In this document: one piece after another, positions 17,509 to 26,728 of the stretch
How positions within the stretch are numbered: the stretch's first letter is position 1
How the letters are laid out: each line of letters starts with the position of its first letter
Assembly: GCA_963719275.1 (NCBI GenBank)
Contig: CAVRBT010000009.1
Location: forward strand, 124,001 to 188,000
Direction: 5' to 3'
From: AC-32 sp963719275
GTDB lineage: Bacteria > Actinomycetota > Thermoleophilia > Gaiellales > Gaiellaceae
DNA: 64,000 nt
Translations under genes and position numbers: made by a program
Notes under the pieces: generated by a model
The model's input: the letters and a program-made list of their open reading frames with translations, nothing else
What the model was told of the DNA's origin: nothing
The model's database searches: none

Positions 17509-17815
17509 TCAGCGAGCGACGCGCTCGAGGCCGGCCGTGCGCCGGAGGCGGTCGAGGGCCCGCTCGAATGCCTCGTCGAGCGCGGCCGAGCGGCGGACGC
17601 CCGGCTCCAGGTGGAACGCCTTGACGACCAGCGCGCCCTCCTTCCGCTCCGACTTCAGATCCGCGCGCCCGACGATCCGGTTGCGCCAGAGGATGCGCTG
17701 GAGGTTCACGCGATTGGCGATCACGAGCTCGCCGGACGCGAACAGCGCGTCGAGCATCTGCCGTACCCCTGGGATGCCACCAGGAGTCGACGGAGCGCCG
17801 TGAGTGAAACCGCCC
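17509..17815 (-). pseudogene. Winged-helix (PF06224/YcaQ-like) gene remnant with large internal deletion
   Basis: The minus strand from about 17815 reads VSLTALRRLLVASQGYG, the usual N-terminus of this winged-helix DNA-binding family, then jumps with a frame change to LDALFASGELVIANRVNLQ, RIVGRADLKSERKEG and a family-like C-terminus ending at 17509. The roughly 300 central residues are missing. An ATG at 17757 leaves an 82-residue open frame that could still be translated, but without most of its domain. A full-length relative of this family lies at 23563-24579. Confidence 0.6.
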
Positions 17816-17833
17816 GGTCGCGCTGCAGATTCG

Positions 17834-19042
17834 TCAACCAGCGACCGTCGAGGTCTTGCGCGCCGGGTTGAAAAACGGCAGCTCGACCACCGTCGCCGGC
17901 ACCCGGCCGCGCCGCGCTTCCACGGTCCACTCGACCTCGAACTTCGTGCCCACTTCGCTCTGGGCCGCGTCGACCGACGCCAGCGCCACCATCTTCTTCA
18001 GGGTCGGGCTCCAGGTCGTGCTGGTCGCCTTGCCGATCTGGCGGCGCCGCCCGTACAGAGGAACAGGCACGCGCGAGGGTCCCGGGTCGAACGCCGGCGT
18101 CAGCCCTTTCGCCCGGTACAGCTCCTCCAGGGGCTCCCAGTCGAGCTCGAGGCCGACGAGCCTCCTTGGAGGCCCGCCCCGCTCCTGTTCTCGTTCGAGG
18201 GCCCGACGACCGACGAAATCCGTCTGCTTCTCGAAGTCGACGAATCGCCCGAGGATGCCCAGCTCGAAGGGCGAGAACGACTGCTCGGGGATCAGCGCTC
18301 GCCGCACCGAGTCGAAGTCCGCCTCGATGAGGATCAGTCCTGCCTCGATTCGCGCGATGTCGAGGGCGAGCATCCCGGCCGGCCTCGCGCCGTACGGGCT
18401 TCCGGCGCGCACGAAGGCGTCCCAGACCTCCAGTGCGTTCTCGCTCTCCACCCATACCTCGTAGCCGAGATCGCCGGTGTAGCCAGTCCGCGAGACGTCG
18501 ACAGGAACGCTGCCCACCTTCGCGGCCCGCCGGCCGAAGTACTTGAGGTCGCCCCAACCCGTCTCGGCGGCCCCTTCGAGCACGTCCCGGCTCAGCGGGC
18601 CCTGCACCGCCAGCGCAGCCACCCGTTCGCTCATGTCCTCGATCTCGACGTCGAGGCCGCGGGCGTTCATGCGGAACCAGCGCAGTGACGGGTCGGCGGC
18701 CGTCCAGCGATACGTCTGGTCGTCCAGGCGGGCCACGGTCCCGTCGTCGACGACGCGGCCGTCCTCGTTGCACCAGGACGTGTAGTAGACGCGGCCGACG
18801 GCGAGCTTGCCGGCGTCCCTGGTAATCACGCGGTCGACGAGCCGGGTCGCGTCCGGGCCGGAGACGAGGTACTTGTAGAGCGGAGAGACGTCGATGAACG
18901 CGGCCGCTTCCCGGATGGCGTTGTACTCGATCTCGTGGGAGTCGTGGTACGCGCTAGCGGCGAAGTACCCGGACCACTCCCGCCACTGCTGCTTGCGGTT
19001 GAGGGGCGCGGCGCGGGGATAGAACGCCGTTCCTACGGACAC
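17834..19042 (-). CDS. GcvT-family folate-dependent methyl/aminomethyltransferase-like protein (1)
   Basis: A 402-residue protein of the glycine-cleavage T-protein superfamily, which transfers one-carbon groups to tetrahydrofolate. The GcvT fold is readable: FIDVSPLYKYLVSGPDATRL (N-terminal), DGRVVDDGTVARL, SRTGYTGDLGYEVWV in the middle and a C-terminal barrel ending FFNPARK. No other glycine-cleavage genes (P, H or L protein) are nearby, so a dedicated demethylase or oxidase role is more likely than glycine cleavage. It follows the second GcvT-like gene by 7 bases on the same strand, so the two form an operon. Confidence 0.82.
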   Translation of the reverse strand: MSVGTAFYPRAAPLNRKQQWREWSGYFAASAYHDSHEIEYNAIREAAAFIDVSPLYKYLVSGPDATRLVDRVITRDAGKLAVGRVYYTSWCNEDGRVVDDGTVARLDDQTYRWTAADPSLRWFRMNARGLDVEIEDMSERVAALAVQGPLSRDVLEGAAETGWGDLKYFGRRAAKVGSVPVDVSRTGYTGDLGYEVWVESENALEVWDAFVRAGSPYGARPAGMLALDIARIEAGLILIEADFDSVRRALIPEQSFSPFELGILGRFVDFEKQTDFVGRRALEREQERGGPPRRLVGLELDWEPLEELYRAKGLTPAFDPGPSRVPVPLYGRRRQIGKATSTTWSPTLKKMVALASVDAAQSEVGTKFEVEWTVEARRGRVPATVVELPFFNPARKTSTVAG

Positions 19043-19049
19043 GGCGGCT

Positions 19050-20213
19050 CTAGGACTTCGGGATCTGCTTCTCGGGATCGAAGAACGGCAGCGGCACGAT
19101 CGCTGCCTCCCTGGCCCCGTCGGGAGTCTCCACGGTGACCCGCGTCCCCGGCTCGGTCTGCTCGACCGGCAGCCACGCGTACCCGATGTTCTTCTCCAGC
19201 CGGGGCGAGTAGACGGCCGAGGTCACCCTTCCGCTCGCGCCGTCGGCCGCGACCGGCCACGTCGTCGCGTTCATCTCGAGCCGGTCGCCCTCGATCTCGA
19301 CGCCGACGATCTTCTGTGTCACGCCCTCCTCGCGGATCCTGGCGAGCGCGTCCCGGGCGATGAAGTCGGCCTCGGTGTCCAGGTCCACGAGCCGGTCCAG
19401 GCCCAGCTCGAAGGGGTTGTTCTCGTAGTTCATGTCTGCGCCCCAGTTGAAGATGCCGCCCTCGACCCGGCGAATGTCCACAGGCCCGGTCGGGTGGATC
19501 TCGTACGGGGCTCCCGTCTCCATGATCCGTTCCCACAGATCGTCCCCGCCCGAAGCGTCGAGGAGGTAGATCTCGTACCCCACCTCGGAGGTCCACCCGG
19601 TGCGGGTGAGGATGAGCGGGATGCCGTCCAGCTCGAGACGACGGAAGTGGTAGTAGGCGAGGTCGAGGATCTCCTCGCCGAACAGGTCGCAGACGACGTC
19701 CTTCGACTTCGGCCCCTGGATCTGGAGCGGGTAAGCCTCGGCCTCCGAGAGCTCGACGTCCATCCCCGCGTACGCGGCCAGCCCCTTTGCGTAGGGCAGG
19801 ACATCGCTGTCGGCGAGCGCGAACCAGAACGTGTTCTCGTCCAGCCGCAACATCACCGGGTCGTTCAGGATCCCGCCGTCCGGAGCCGTGATCAGGACGT
19901 ACTTGCCCTGGCCGATCGCGCACCTGGAGAGGTCGCGGCACGTGAGCAGCTGCGCGAACCGGAAGCCGTCCGGTCCCGTTACCTCCACGTTGCGCTCGAC
20001 GGCGACGTCCCAGAGCGTCACGTGGTTCAGCAGATGCCAGTACTCGGCCTCGAAGTCGTCGAAGTTGATCGGGAACAGCGTGTGGTTGTAGACCGTGAAG
20101 CCCTTGGGGCCGTAGCGTTGCGTCGCCTCGTAGAACGGGCTGCGCCGCAGCCGCGCTCCCCGCTGCACGGAGGACATGTCGAACGGCTTGGCCATGGTCG
20201 AGACGTCGTTCAT
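19050..20213 (-). CDS. GcvT-family protein (2), DmdA-like demethylase homologue
   Basis: A 387-residue GcvT-superfamily protein. Segments such as DGGILNDPVMLRLDENTFWF followed by ALADSDVLPYAKGLA, and LTRTGWTSEVGYEIYLLD, resemble the DmdA branch (tetrahydrofolate-dependent demethylases) more than true aminomethyltransferases; this is judged by eye. It is the first gene of a pair with 17834-19042 and is divergent from two FAD oxidoreductase genes only about 75 bases away. The layout suggests a shared regulated pathway demethylating a small methylated compound. Substrate unknown. Start ATG 20213, with an alternative ATG at 20195. Confidence 0.82.
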   Translation of the reverse strand: MNDVSTMAKPFDMSSVQRGARLRRSPFYEATQRYGPKGFTVYNHTLFPINFDDFEAEYWHLLNHVTLWDVAVERNVEVTGPDGFRFAQLLTCRDLSRCAIGQGKYVLITAPDGGILNDPVMLRLDENTFWFALADSDVLPYAKGLAAYAGMDVELSEAEAYPLQIQGPKSKDVVCDLFGEEILDLAYYHFRRLELDGIPLILTRTGWTSEVGYEIYLLDASGGDDLWERIMETGAPYEIHPTGPVDIRRVEGGIFNWGADMNYENNPFELGLDRLVDLDTEADFIARDALARIREEGVTQKIVGVEIEGDRLEMNATTWPVAADGASGRVTSAVYSPRLEKNIGYAWLPVEQTEPGTRVTVETPDGAREAAIVPLPFFDPEKQIPKS

Positions 20214-20287
20214 CGGCGCGGCGACAACTATAGACCGGCCGCTTTTCGGAAGCCCTCCTCGCCGTGCCGCGGTTAGTGTCGCCGCTG

Positions 20288-21898
20288 ATGGCGACCTCCA
20301 AGGGCAACACGTACGACGCCGTGGTCATCGGCGGTGGGCACAACGGGCTGGTGGCTGCGGCGTACCTCGCGCGGGCCGGCCTGAAGGTCGTGGTGCTCGA
20401 ACGGCGCCACGTCCTCGGCGGTGCGGCGGTGACCGAGGAGGTGTTCCCGGGTTTCCGGTTCAGCGTGGCCTCGTACGTCGTCTCGCTGCTCCGCCCCGAG
20501 ATCGTCCGCGAGCTCGAGCTCCCGACGCACGGCCTCGAGATCCTGCCGCTCGACGGGACGTTCACGCCGCTCGAGGACGACTACCTCTGGCGGGTGAACG
20601 ACCACGGCACCACGGTGCGCGAGCTCCGGCGCTGGTCGCGCAGCGACGCGGAGGCGTACGAGGACTACAGCCGCCTGATGGTCGAGATGGCGAGGTTCGT
20701 CAAGCCGATCCTGTCCATGACCCCTCCGGATCCCGGCCGGTTCCATCCCCGCGAATGGCTTCCGGTCGCGCGTCTCGCCCGAGATTTCAAGGACCTTCCC
20801 GGCGAGCAGCAGGCGGTCTTCGTCCAGCTGATGACGATGAGCGCCGCCGACTTCCTTGACCAGTGGTTCGAGACCGACCCGCTCAAGGCCACGATGAGCG
20901 CCTCGGGGATCATCGGGACGTTCCAGGGGATCCGCTCGCCGGGGACCGCCTATGTGCTCCTGCACCACTACATGGGCGAGATCGACGGCGTCTTGCGGGC
21001 GTGGGGGATCCCGCGGGGAGGCACGGGAGCAGTCAGCGAGGCGATCGCGGACGCAGCCCGGTCGCTCGGCGTCGAGATCCGGACCGAAGCCGCCGTCGAC
21101 CAGCTCCTGACCCGTGGCGACGAGGTGACGGGCGCTGTCACGTCCTCGGGCGAGGAGGTGACAGCGCGAGTGACGTTGTCGAGCCTCGACCCGAGGCAGA
21201 CGTTCGTCCGGCTCGTCCCGCCCGGCCGGCTCGACTCGCCGTTTCTCGAGGAGGTCGAGCGCTACCGCTACCGCGGCTCCAGCGGGAAGGTGAATCTGGC
21301 CCTGGACGGGCTCCCCGAGTTCACGTGCCTGCCGGGGGACGGCGAGCACCTGCGCGGCGCGATCAGCTTCAGCCCCGGCATCGACTACATGGAGCTCGCC
21401 TACGACGACGCGAAGTCCGGGCGGTTCAGCCGGCGCCCCTACATCGACATGGTCATCCCGACCATGGTCGACCCGTCGATGGCGCCACCGGGCAAGCACG
21501 TCATGAGCTGCTTCGTCCAGTACGCGCCCTACCGCCTCGCCGACGGGGACGAATGGGACGACGCCCGGCGTGACGCGTTCGGCGAGACGGTCGTCGACAC
21601 GATCGCGGAGCGGGCGCCCAACATCCGCGACCTGATCCTGCACGCGCAGGTGCTCACGCCCAGAGACATCGAGGACCAGTTCGGCCTCTCCGAGGGCAAC
21701 ATTTTCCAGGGCGAGCTGTCCCTCGAGCAGCTCTTCTTCAACCGGCCCGTTCCGGGATGGGCGCGCTACCGGACACCGCTGCCGAACCTCTGGATGTGCG
21801 GCTCGGCGACGCACCCTGGTGGAGGAATCATGGGGGCGTCAGGGCGTCTCGCCGCCCTCCAGGTCGTGCGGTCGCTCCGAGCGGGAAAGGCGGCCTGA
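20288..21898 (+). CDS. Phytoene-desaturase-like NAD(P)/FAD-dependent oxidoreductase (1)
   Basis: A flavoprotein of about 536 residues with the N-terminal dinucleotide-binding fold VVIGGGHNGLVAAAYLARAG, then LERRHVLGGAAVTEE. The C-terminal FAD motif is WMCGSATHPGGGIMGASG. Similar proteins are annotated as CrtI-like or PYROXD2-like oxidoreductases and usually are not carotenoid enzymes; no phytoene synthase is present here. ATG 20288 is preferred over the upstream GTG at 20264 because the family motif begins shortly after it. It is followed after 6 bases by a paralogue. Confidence 0.88.
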   Translation: MATSKGNTYDAVVIGGGHNGLVAAAYLARAGLKVVVLERRHVLGGAAVTEEVFPGFRFSVASYVVSLLRPEIVRELELPTHGLEILPLDGTFTPLEDDYLWRVNDHGTTVRELRRWSRSDAEAYEDYSRLMVEMARFVKPILSMTPPDPGRFHPREWLPVARLARDFKDLPGEQQAVFVQLMTMSAADFLDQWFETDPLKATMSASGIIGTFQGIRSPGTAYVLLHHYMGEIDGVLRAWGIPRGGTGAVSEAIADAARSLGVEIRTEAAVDQLLTRGDEVTGAVTSSGEEVTARVTLSSLDPRQTFVRLVPPGRLDSPFLEEVERYRYRGSSGKVNLALDGLPEFTCLPGDGEHLRGAISFSPGIDYMELAYDDAKSGRFSRRPYIDMVIPTMVDPSMAPPGKHVMSCFVQYAPYRLADGDEWDDARRDAFGETVVDTIAERAPNIRDLILHAQVLTPRDIEDQFGLSEGNIFQGELSLEQLFFNRPVPGWARYRTPLPNLWMCGSATHPGGGIMGASGRLAALQVVRSLRAGKAA

Positions 21899-21904
21899 CA
21901 GCGG

Positions 21905-23545
21905 ATGCCCAGCGAGCGCTACGACGCGGTCGTCGTTGGAGCGGGCCACAACGGCCTCGTCACGGCGGGGTACCTGGCCAAGGGGGGCTTGCGGACGCTC
22001 GTCCTCGAACGCCGCGCCCGTGCGGGCGGCCTCCTGGCCACCGACGAGATCACGCCGGGGGTGCGTGCACCGGTCGGCGCCGACGGCGTCGGAGGTCTCC
22101 GGCCCGGCGTCGTCCGCGACCTGGGGCTTGGCTCGCACGGCTTTCACGCCGTCGAGCCGCAGGCGGTGGCGTTCGCCCCCTCGGCGGGCGGAACGAGCCT
22201 CACGTTGTGGCGCGACCCGGTCCGGACGGCGACGGAGCTCCGGGCGGGGCCGCGGCCGCGTGACGCCGAGGCGTTCATCGAGTTCGACCGCAGGATCCGC
22301 TCGCTGGTCGAGCTCGTGGCTCGCATCCAGGCGAGTGAGCCCCCGGATCTGTCGTCCCCGTCCCTCGCCGACGCGGGCACCGGCTTCACGCTCCTCAACG
22401 CCGCGCGCAACCTCGGTGGGCCGCAGGTTCGCGAGACGCTGCGGGTCCTGCCGATGTCCGTCGCCGATCTCGTCAGCGAGGCGGTCGAGGGCGACGCGAT
22501 CCGCGGCGTCCTGGGCGCCAGGGGCGTTCGCTACTCGGCGATGGGGCCTCGGTCCGCGGGAACGGCGCTGAACTTCCTCTGGGACTCGGCCTCCGGTGGC
22601 GGCGCGGCGGGGCGTACGGTCTTCGCCCGCGGCGGGCCGGAAACGCTGGCCGAGGCGCTCGTCTCGGCCGCACGAAGCCACGGCGCAGATGTTCGCTGCG
22701 GCGTCGACGTCTCGGTCATCCGCACCAGACGAGGCTCGGTCGAGGGAGTCGGCCTCGCGAGCGGCGAGGAGATCGACGCACGCATCGTCGCCTCGAGCGC
22801 CGACCCCAAGCAGACCTTTCTGCGACTCCTCGACCCGGCCGAGGTCGGCCCGACTCTGGGCTGGCGGGCGGAACACATACGCGCGCCCGGGGTGGTGGCG
22901 AAGGTGACCCTCGTGGTGGACGGCCTTCCGGAGATCGGCGGCGTTGACGACGAGCGCCTCCAGGGGCGGATCGTCGTCGCGCCCGGCCTCGACGAGCTCG
23001 AGTTGGCCTTCAACGACTCGAAGTACGGCCGGATCTCCGAAAACCCGTATCTCGAGGCGACGATCCCCACCCTCTCGGACCCGTCGCTCGCCCCCGACGG
23101 CACCCACGTGATCAGCGCGCTGTTCCAGTACGCGCCACGGGACCTCCGGGACGCGGACTGGGACGAGTCGGCGCGGGATCGGGTAGCGGACGGCGCCGTC
23201 CGGACGCTCGAAGCCTTCGCCCCGGGCATCGCGGATCGAATCGTCGCCCGCCACGTCGTCACGCCGGCCGACCTCGAGCATGAATACGGGCTCAGCGGCG
23301 GGCACCCCATGCACGGCGAGCACGCGCTCGACCAGCTCTTCGCCTGGCGGCCCCTCCTCGGCCACGCGCGCTACCGGCTCGCCGGCATCCACGGCCTCTA
23401 CCTGTGCGGGGCGGGCGCACACCCCGGCGGGGGCATCACCGGCGGCCCCGGGCGGAACGCGGCCAGGGCGATCTTGGCGGACGCCCGGCGGGCTCGACGG
23501 CGAGGCGCGAGACGTCGCGCACCCCGCGCAGCCGCCGTCGAGTAG
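21905..23545 (+). CDS. Phytoene-desaturase-like NAD(P)/FAD-dependent oxidoreductase (2)
   Basis: A 546-residue paralogue of the preceding gene. It shows VVVGAGHNGLVTAGYLAKGG at the N-terminus, the middle ASSADPKQTFLRLLDP (matching SSLDPRQTFVRLVPP in the first copy) and the C-terminal LCGAGAHPGGGITGGPG. The six-base spacing implies co-translation with 20288-21898, so the two may act as a pair or heterodimer. The C-terminus ends in an Arg/Ala-rich tail. Together with the divergent GcvT pair this forms a compact redox and one-carbon cluster of unknown substrate. Confidence 0.88.
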   Translation: MPSERYDAVVVGAGHNGLVTAGYLAKGGLRTLVLERRARAGGLLATDEITPGVRAPVGADGVGGLRPGVVRDLGLGSHGFHAVEPQAVAFAPSAGGTSLTLWRDPVRTATELRAGPRPRDAEAFIEFDRRIRSLVELVARIQASEPPDLSSPSLADAGTGFTLLNAARNLGGPQVRETLRVLPMSVADLVSEAVEGDAIRGVLGARGVRYSAMGPRSAGTALNFLWDSASGGGAAGRTVFARGGPETLAEALVSAARSHGADVRCGVDVSVIRTRRGSVEGVGLASGEEIDARIVASSADPKQTFLRLLDPAEVGPTLGWRAEHIRAPGVVAKVTLVVDGLPEIGGVDDERLQGRIVVAPGLDELELAFNDSKYGRISENPYLEATIPTLSDPSLAPDGTHVISALFQYAPRDLRDADWDESARDRVADGAVRTLEAFAPGIADRIVARHVVTPADLEHEYGLSGGHPMHGEHALDQLFAWRPLLGHARYRLAGIHGLYLCGAGAHPGGGITGGPGRNAARAILADARRARRRGARRRAPRAAAVE

Positions 23546-23562
23546 CCTCGCCGGAAGGTCCC

Positions 23563-24579
23563 GTGCAATCGCGACTCAAGCTCACGCGGCGGCAGATCCT
23601 GGCTTTCCGACGACGGGTCGGTGGCCTCGAGGAGCGAATGCCGAAGGGCTCGGAGTCGCTCTCCCGGGCGGCCTGGGCCGGCTTGCAGGACAGCATGCCG
23701 CGAGCCGCGCTGCTCTCGCTGCACGCGCGGGTCGACGGGGTCGAGCCCTCGACGTGGGAGGATCCCTCGCTCGCCCAGCTGTGGGGGCCTCGCCACCAGG
23801 TCTACGTGGTTGCGAAACCGGACTTCGCGCTGTTCTCGCTGGGGAGGCTCCCGGACACTGCCAAGGGCCGCCTCCGCGCCGAGCGCATGGCCGAGCTCCT
23901 GAACGCCGGGCTCGACGGCGCCCGCATGACGGACCGCGAGGTCGGGCGCAAGATGGGCGTCGGCAACGCACTCAGGTATGCCGCGACTACGGGCACGATC
24001 GCCATCCGCTGGGGTGGCGCGCGGGCGCCGATCATCTGGACCGTCCCCGCTCCCGAGGTCGACCCGGCCGACGCGTGCCGCGAGCTCGCCCGACGCTACC
24101 TCCACATCTTCGGGCCGACCACGGCTGACGCGTTCGCCCGCTGGGCAGGGATCTCGCGGCGCTCGGCGGCCAATGCGTTCGCCTCGCTCGAAGGATCGCT
24201 ACTGCCGGTCCGATCGCCGCTCGGAGACGAGTGGCTGCTCGCGGACGACGAGGCAGAAATGCGCACCGCCAAGACGGCCGCCGCCCCCGCGCGCCTGCTG
24301 CCGAGCGGCGACGCCTACTTCCTGCTACACGGAGCACAGCGCGAGCTTCTCGTCCCGCGGGCGGATCAGCGGGAGCGGCTCTGGACGTCTCGTGTGTGGC
24401 CGGGCGCGCTCCTGGTCGAAGGCGAGGTCCGTGGGACCTGGAGACGGGCGCAGCACACGGTGCGGATCGAGGCTTGGGCGCGCCTCTCGCGTGCGACGCG
24501 GGACACTATCGAGGCGGAGGCCGGCACGCTGCCCCTTCCAGGCGTAGACCGGCGCATCGAGGTCATCTGGAGCACGTGA
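23563..24579 (+). CDS. Winged-helix DNA-binding domain protein (PF06224-like)
   Basis: A 338-residue protein. GTG 23563 is chosen because GGAAGG lies just upstream and the family N-terminus (LTRRQILAFRRRVGGLEERM) follows. The family includes YcaQ-type DNA glycosylases as well as many uncharacterised actinobacterial proteins with three winged helices. Visible pieces are YLHIFGPTTADAFARWAGIS and ARLLPSGDAYFLLHG. The glycosylase catalytic motif QxR of YcaQ is not obvious, so enzymatic activity is not claimed. It lies 17 bases after the second FAD oxidoreductase and may be its co-transcribed regulator. Confidence 0.75.
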   Translation: MQSRLKLTRRQILAFRRRVGGLEERMPKGSESLSRAAWAGLQDSMPRAALLSLHARVDGVEPSTWEDPSLAQLWGPRHQVYVVAKPDFALFSLGRLPDTAKGRLRAERMAELLNAGLDGARMTDREVGRKMGVGNALRYAATTGTIAIRWGGARAPIIWTVPAPEVDPADACRELARRYLHIFGPTTADAFARWAGISRRSAANAFASLEGSLLPVRSPLGDEWLLADDEAEMRTAKTAAAPARLLPSGDAYFLLHGAQRELLVPRADQRERLWTSRVWPGALLVEGEVRGTWRRAQHTVRIEAWARLSRATRDTIEAEAGTLPLPGVDRRIEVIWST

Positions 24580-24587
24580 CGTGCGAG

Positions 24588-25067
24588 CTACGTAGCCGAC
24601 TGAGCGTCCTCGTACTCGTCATGGCGGCGCCACCACTCGTACGGCTTGGTCTGCGGGTACCCGGCTGGTGAATCTTCCCAGTTCTCCTGACGGCCGAGCG
24701 GCGTCAGGTCGAGAAAGGTCCACACGCTGCCAAGCGCCTCGACACCTCGGGCGGCCGTGAAGTACGAGCGGTACACATCGTCGCCGTCCCGGAAAAAGAC
24801 GCAGCAACCGTCGCAGCCCACGTCCTGGTTCGGGCCGAACATGAAGTGGTTGAGCAACAGCTGTCTGCGCCCCTCGAACAGCTCGGGCAGCGTGACCTCG
24901 CCCTCCGGGCCTTCGAAGGCGTATTCCGTCTCGATCCGCACGCGCGGCAACCTGCGGCGCTCGGCCGCGAGCGCGTCGCGGGCCCGAGTGGCCTCCTTCT
25001 CCTTGGCGAGAAGCGCGTCGCGCGCTGCCTGCCACTCCGTCTCGGAGACGACCGGTGGAAGATTCAT
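24588..25067 (-). CDS. DUF899 thioredoxin-like protein with internal deletion
   Basis: A 159-residue DUF899 protein; the family is usually about 220-250 residues. The N-terminal part is normal (WQAARDALLAKEKEATRARD ... NHFMFGPNQDVGCDGC) and so is the C-terminal part (VYRSYFTAARGVEAL ... TFLDLTPLGRQENWEDS). The roughly 80-90 residues expected between them, which form much of the thioredoxin fold, are missing in frame. The start ATG 25067 has AGGAG five bases upstream, so it is probably still translated. The function of intact members is unknown (CxxC-type redox suspected); this copy is likely impaired. Confidence 0.7.
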   Translation of the reverse strand: MNLPPVVSETEWQAARDALLAKEKEATRARDALAAERRRLPRVRIETEYAFEGPEGEVTLPELFEGRRQLLLNHFMFGPNQDVGCDGCCVFFRDGDDVYRSYFTAARGVEALGSVWTFLDLTPLGRQENWEDSPAGYPQTKPYEWWRRHDEYEDAQSAT

Positions 25068-25094
25068 GGGACTCCTCTCGATCATTCGTATGCG

Positions 25095-25148
25095 TCATGC
25101 CGACGTGGCCAGCCACTCGTCGCGCGTGCCTACCGCGTGCTCCGTCAT
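25095..25148 (-). pseudogene. 17-codon N-terminal remnant of a second DUF899 gene
   Basis: The minus strand has a very good ribosome site (AAAGGAGG) before ATG 25148, then MTEHAVGTRDEWLATSA and a stop at 25095. That peptide is the standard DUF899 N-terminus. The gene body is gone and the next DUF899 gene starts 28 bases later. It is best read as the scar of a deleted paralogue whose promoter and ribosome site may now serve the downstream gene. Confidence 0.5.
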
Positions 25149-25263
25149 CTCGTCCGCCTCCTTTCCGGGAATCACTCTCACGACCGCCCGCGGGGTGAGA
25201 ACTCATCGCCGCGTGACGGCGATCATCCTCACTGCCGCCCTTCCCCGACCCGACGGCACGGCC

Positions 25264-26634
25264 TCAGCCGAACACTCGCTCCGGGTCGTACTTCTCCTTC
25301 ACGCGCCGCACGCGCTCGAGGTTGGCGCCCCAGTAGGCGCGGTGCTCGTCGGGTAGGTCCGCATCGGGGAAGTTCGCGTACACGCCGCCCGAGCCGGAGG
25401 GATGCACGAGCTCCCACGAGTCCGACAGCCAGGCGCGTGCGGCCTCGGTCGCGCCGGCGTCGAAGCCGGCCGGAACGACGACCGAGTGCTCGAGCAGGAA
25501 CAACTCCTCGCGGTGTGGGAACGCGGCGGCGTTCGCGGGCACGCGGTTGTAGGCGCCGCCCCAGGGCATGAAGTCGAGCTTCCGCGCCTCCCCGGGCCGG
25601 CGTCCCCGGACGAAGAGCTCCACCAGCGCCTCGACCGCGCCGGCCGGCAGCGGCTCCCGGAAGAACTCCGACTTCAGGTACGGGCGCCCGTGCTCGTCCT
25701 CCTGGTCGCCCGGCCCTCGCTCCGCGAGGTGGTTCTTCAGCGAGCCGTAGCGCATGTGCGCGCGCTCCGAGGAGGCGGCGTCCGCGCCGGCGACCGACAC
25801 GAACTCGTCGAGCAGCGCCGCGGTCTCGGCCTCGCTGCCGATCATCGAGCCGAACAGGTGGACGACGGGGTCGACGCCGGCCTCCCCAGCGACGGTGACG
25901 AGCAGGCTCGCCGCGAGTTCGTCCGGGCCGCCCGGCGACCACTCCTGCCAGGCGGCGATCAGCGCCGATGCGAGCGCGTGGGGCCACTCGAGGTGGAACG
26001 AGGTGGCGGCGGGCTCGGCCACCGTCCGGAGCGTGAGGCGCGTGACCACGCCGAGGCCTTGGGCGCCCGCACCGCGCAGCGCCCAGAACAGGTCCTCATG
26101 GCGCTGCTCGTCGCACTCAACCACCCGTCCGTCGGCCAGCACCACTTCTGCCGCGACTAGCTGGTCCGACGTGAGCCCCCGACTGCGACCCAGCAGGCCG
26201 AGCCCGCCGCCGAGCGCCTGGCCGCCGATCGCGACCGTGGCGCCACAGCCGCCCGGGATCGTGACGTCGTACCGGGCAAGGGCGGCGTAGAGGTCGCCGA
26301 GCCGGAAGCCGGGCCCCACGATGGCCAGGCCGTCCGAGACCTCCAGGGAATGCATCGGCGTGAGATCGAGCACGATCCCGGGGCCAGACGAGCGCCCGGC
26401 GAAGTCGTGCCCTCCGCTCCGCACGGCGACCTCGATACCCGTGCGACGCGCGAAGGCGATCGCCTCGACCACGTCCTCGCGCGTCGCGCACAGCACGATG
26501 GCCTGCGGACGCACGTCGTGGAAGCGCGGGATCTGCGGCTTGCGCACCTCGTCGTATCGCGGGGAGCCGGGGAGGACGACCTCGCCCTCCAGAGCCGCCC
26601 CCAGGTCCCGCCAAGCAGTCTCGATGCTGGCCAT
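25264..26634 (-). CDS. FAD-linked oxidase, berberine-bridge-enzyme-like
   Basis: A 456-residue flavoprotein with an N-terminal PCMH-type FAD domain (about residues 35-205) and a C-terminal BBE segment (VYANFPDADLPDEHRAYWG, KEKYDPERVFG). Covalent FAD attachment is suggested by His in VRSGGHDFAGRSSG and Cys in PGGCGATVAIGGQALGGG, the usual bicovalent pair. Such enzymes oxidise sugars or secondary metabolites with O2 as acceptor; the substrate is unknown. There is no secretion signal. The stop is at 25264. The 95 bases between its start and the next gene hold no clear feature. Confidence 0.9.
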   Translation of the reverse strand: MASIETAWRDLGAALEGEVVLPGSPRYDEVRKPQIPRFHDVRPQAIVLCATREDVVEAIAFARRTGIEVAVRSGGHDFAGRSSGPGIVLDLTPMHSLEVSDGLAIVGPGFRLGDLYAALARYDVTIPGGCGATVAIGGQALGGGLGLLGRSRGLTSDQLVAAEVVLADGRVVECDEQRHEDLFWALRGAGAQGLGVVTRLTLRTVAEPAATSFHLEWPHALASALIAAWQEWSPGGPDELAASLLVTVAGEAGVDPVVHLFGSMIGSEAETAALLDEFVSVAGADAASSERAHMRYGSLKNHLAERGPGDQEDEHGRPYLKSEFFREPLPAGAVEALVELFVRGRRPGEARKLDFMPWGGAYNRVPANAAAFPHREELFLLEHSVVVPAGFDAGATEAARAWLSDSWELVHPSGSGGVYANFPDADLPDEHRAYWGANLERVRRVKEKYDPERVFG

Positions 26635-26728
26635 GTCATCCCCCCTGCTCCGTAGCGAGTGTGACCGACTGGGATCGGCGCTTCCCGCATTGAAACGAAA
26701 CGGGCCCGTTTCCGGTGTTCCAGTCCCG

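Noticed and set aside
17834..20213. Glycine cleavage system
   Set aside because: Both proteins are GcvT-superfamily but no P, H or L protein gene is present, and the second resembles DmdA-type demethylases.
20214..20287. Glycine riboswitch before the GcvT-like genes
   Set aside because: The divergent gap is only about 75 bases and shows no aptamer-like paired structure.
20288..23545. Carotenoid biosynthesis cluster
   Set aside because: The oxidoreductases are only CrtI-like in fold. No phytoene synthase, cyclase or prenyltransferase gene is present.
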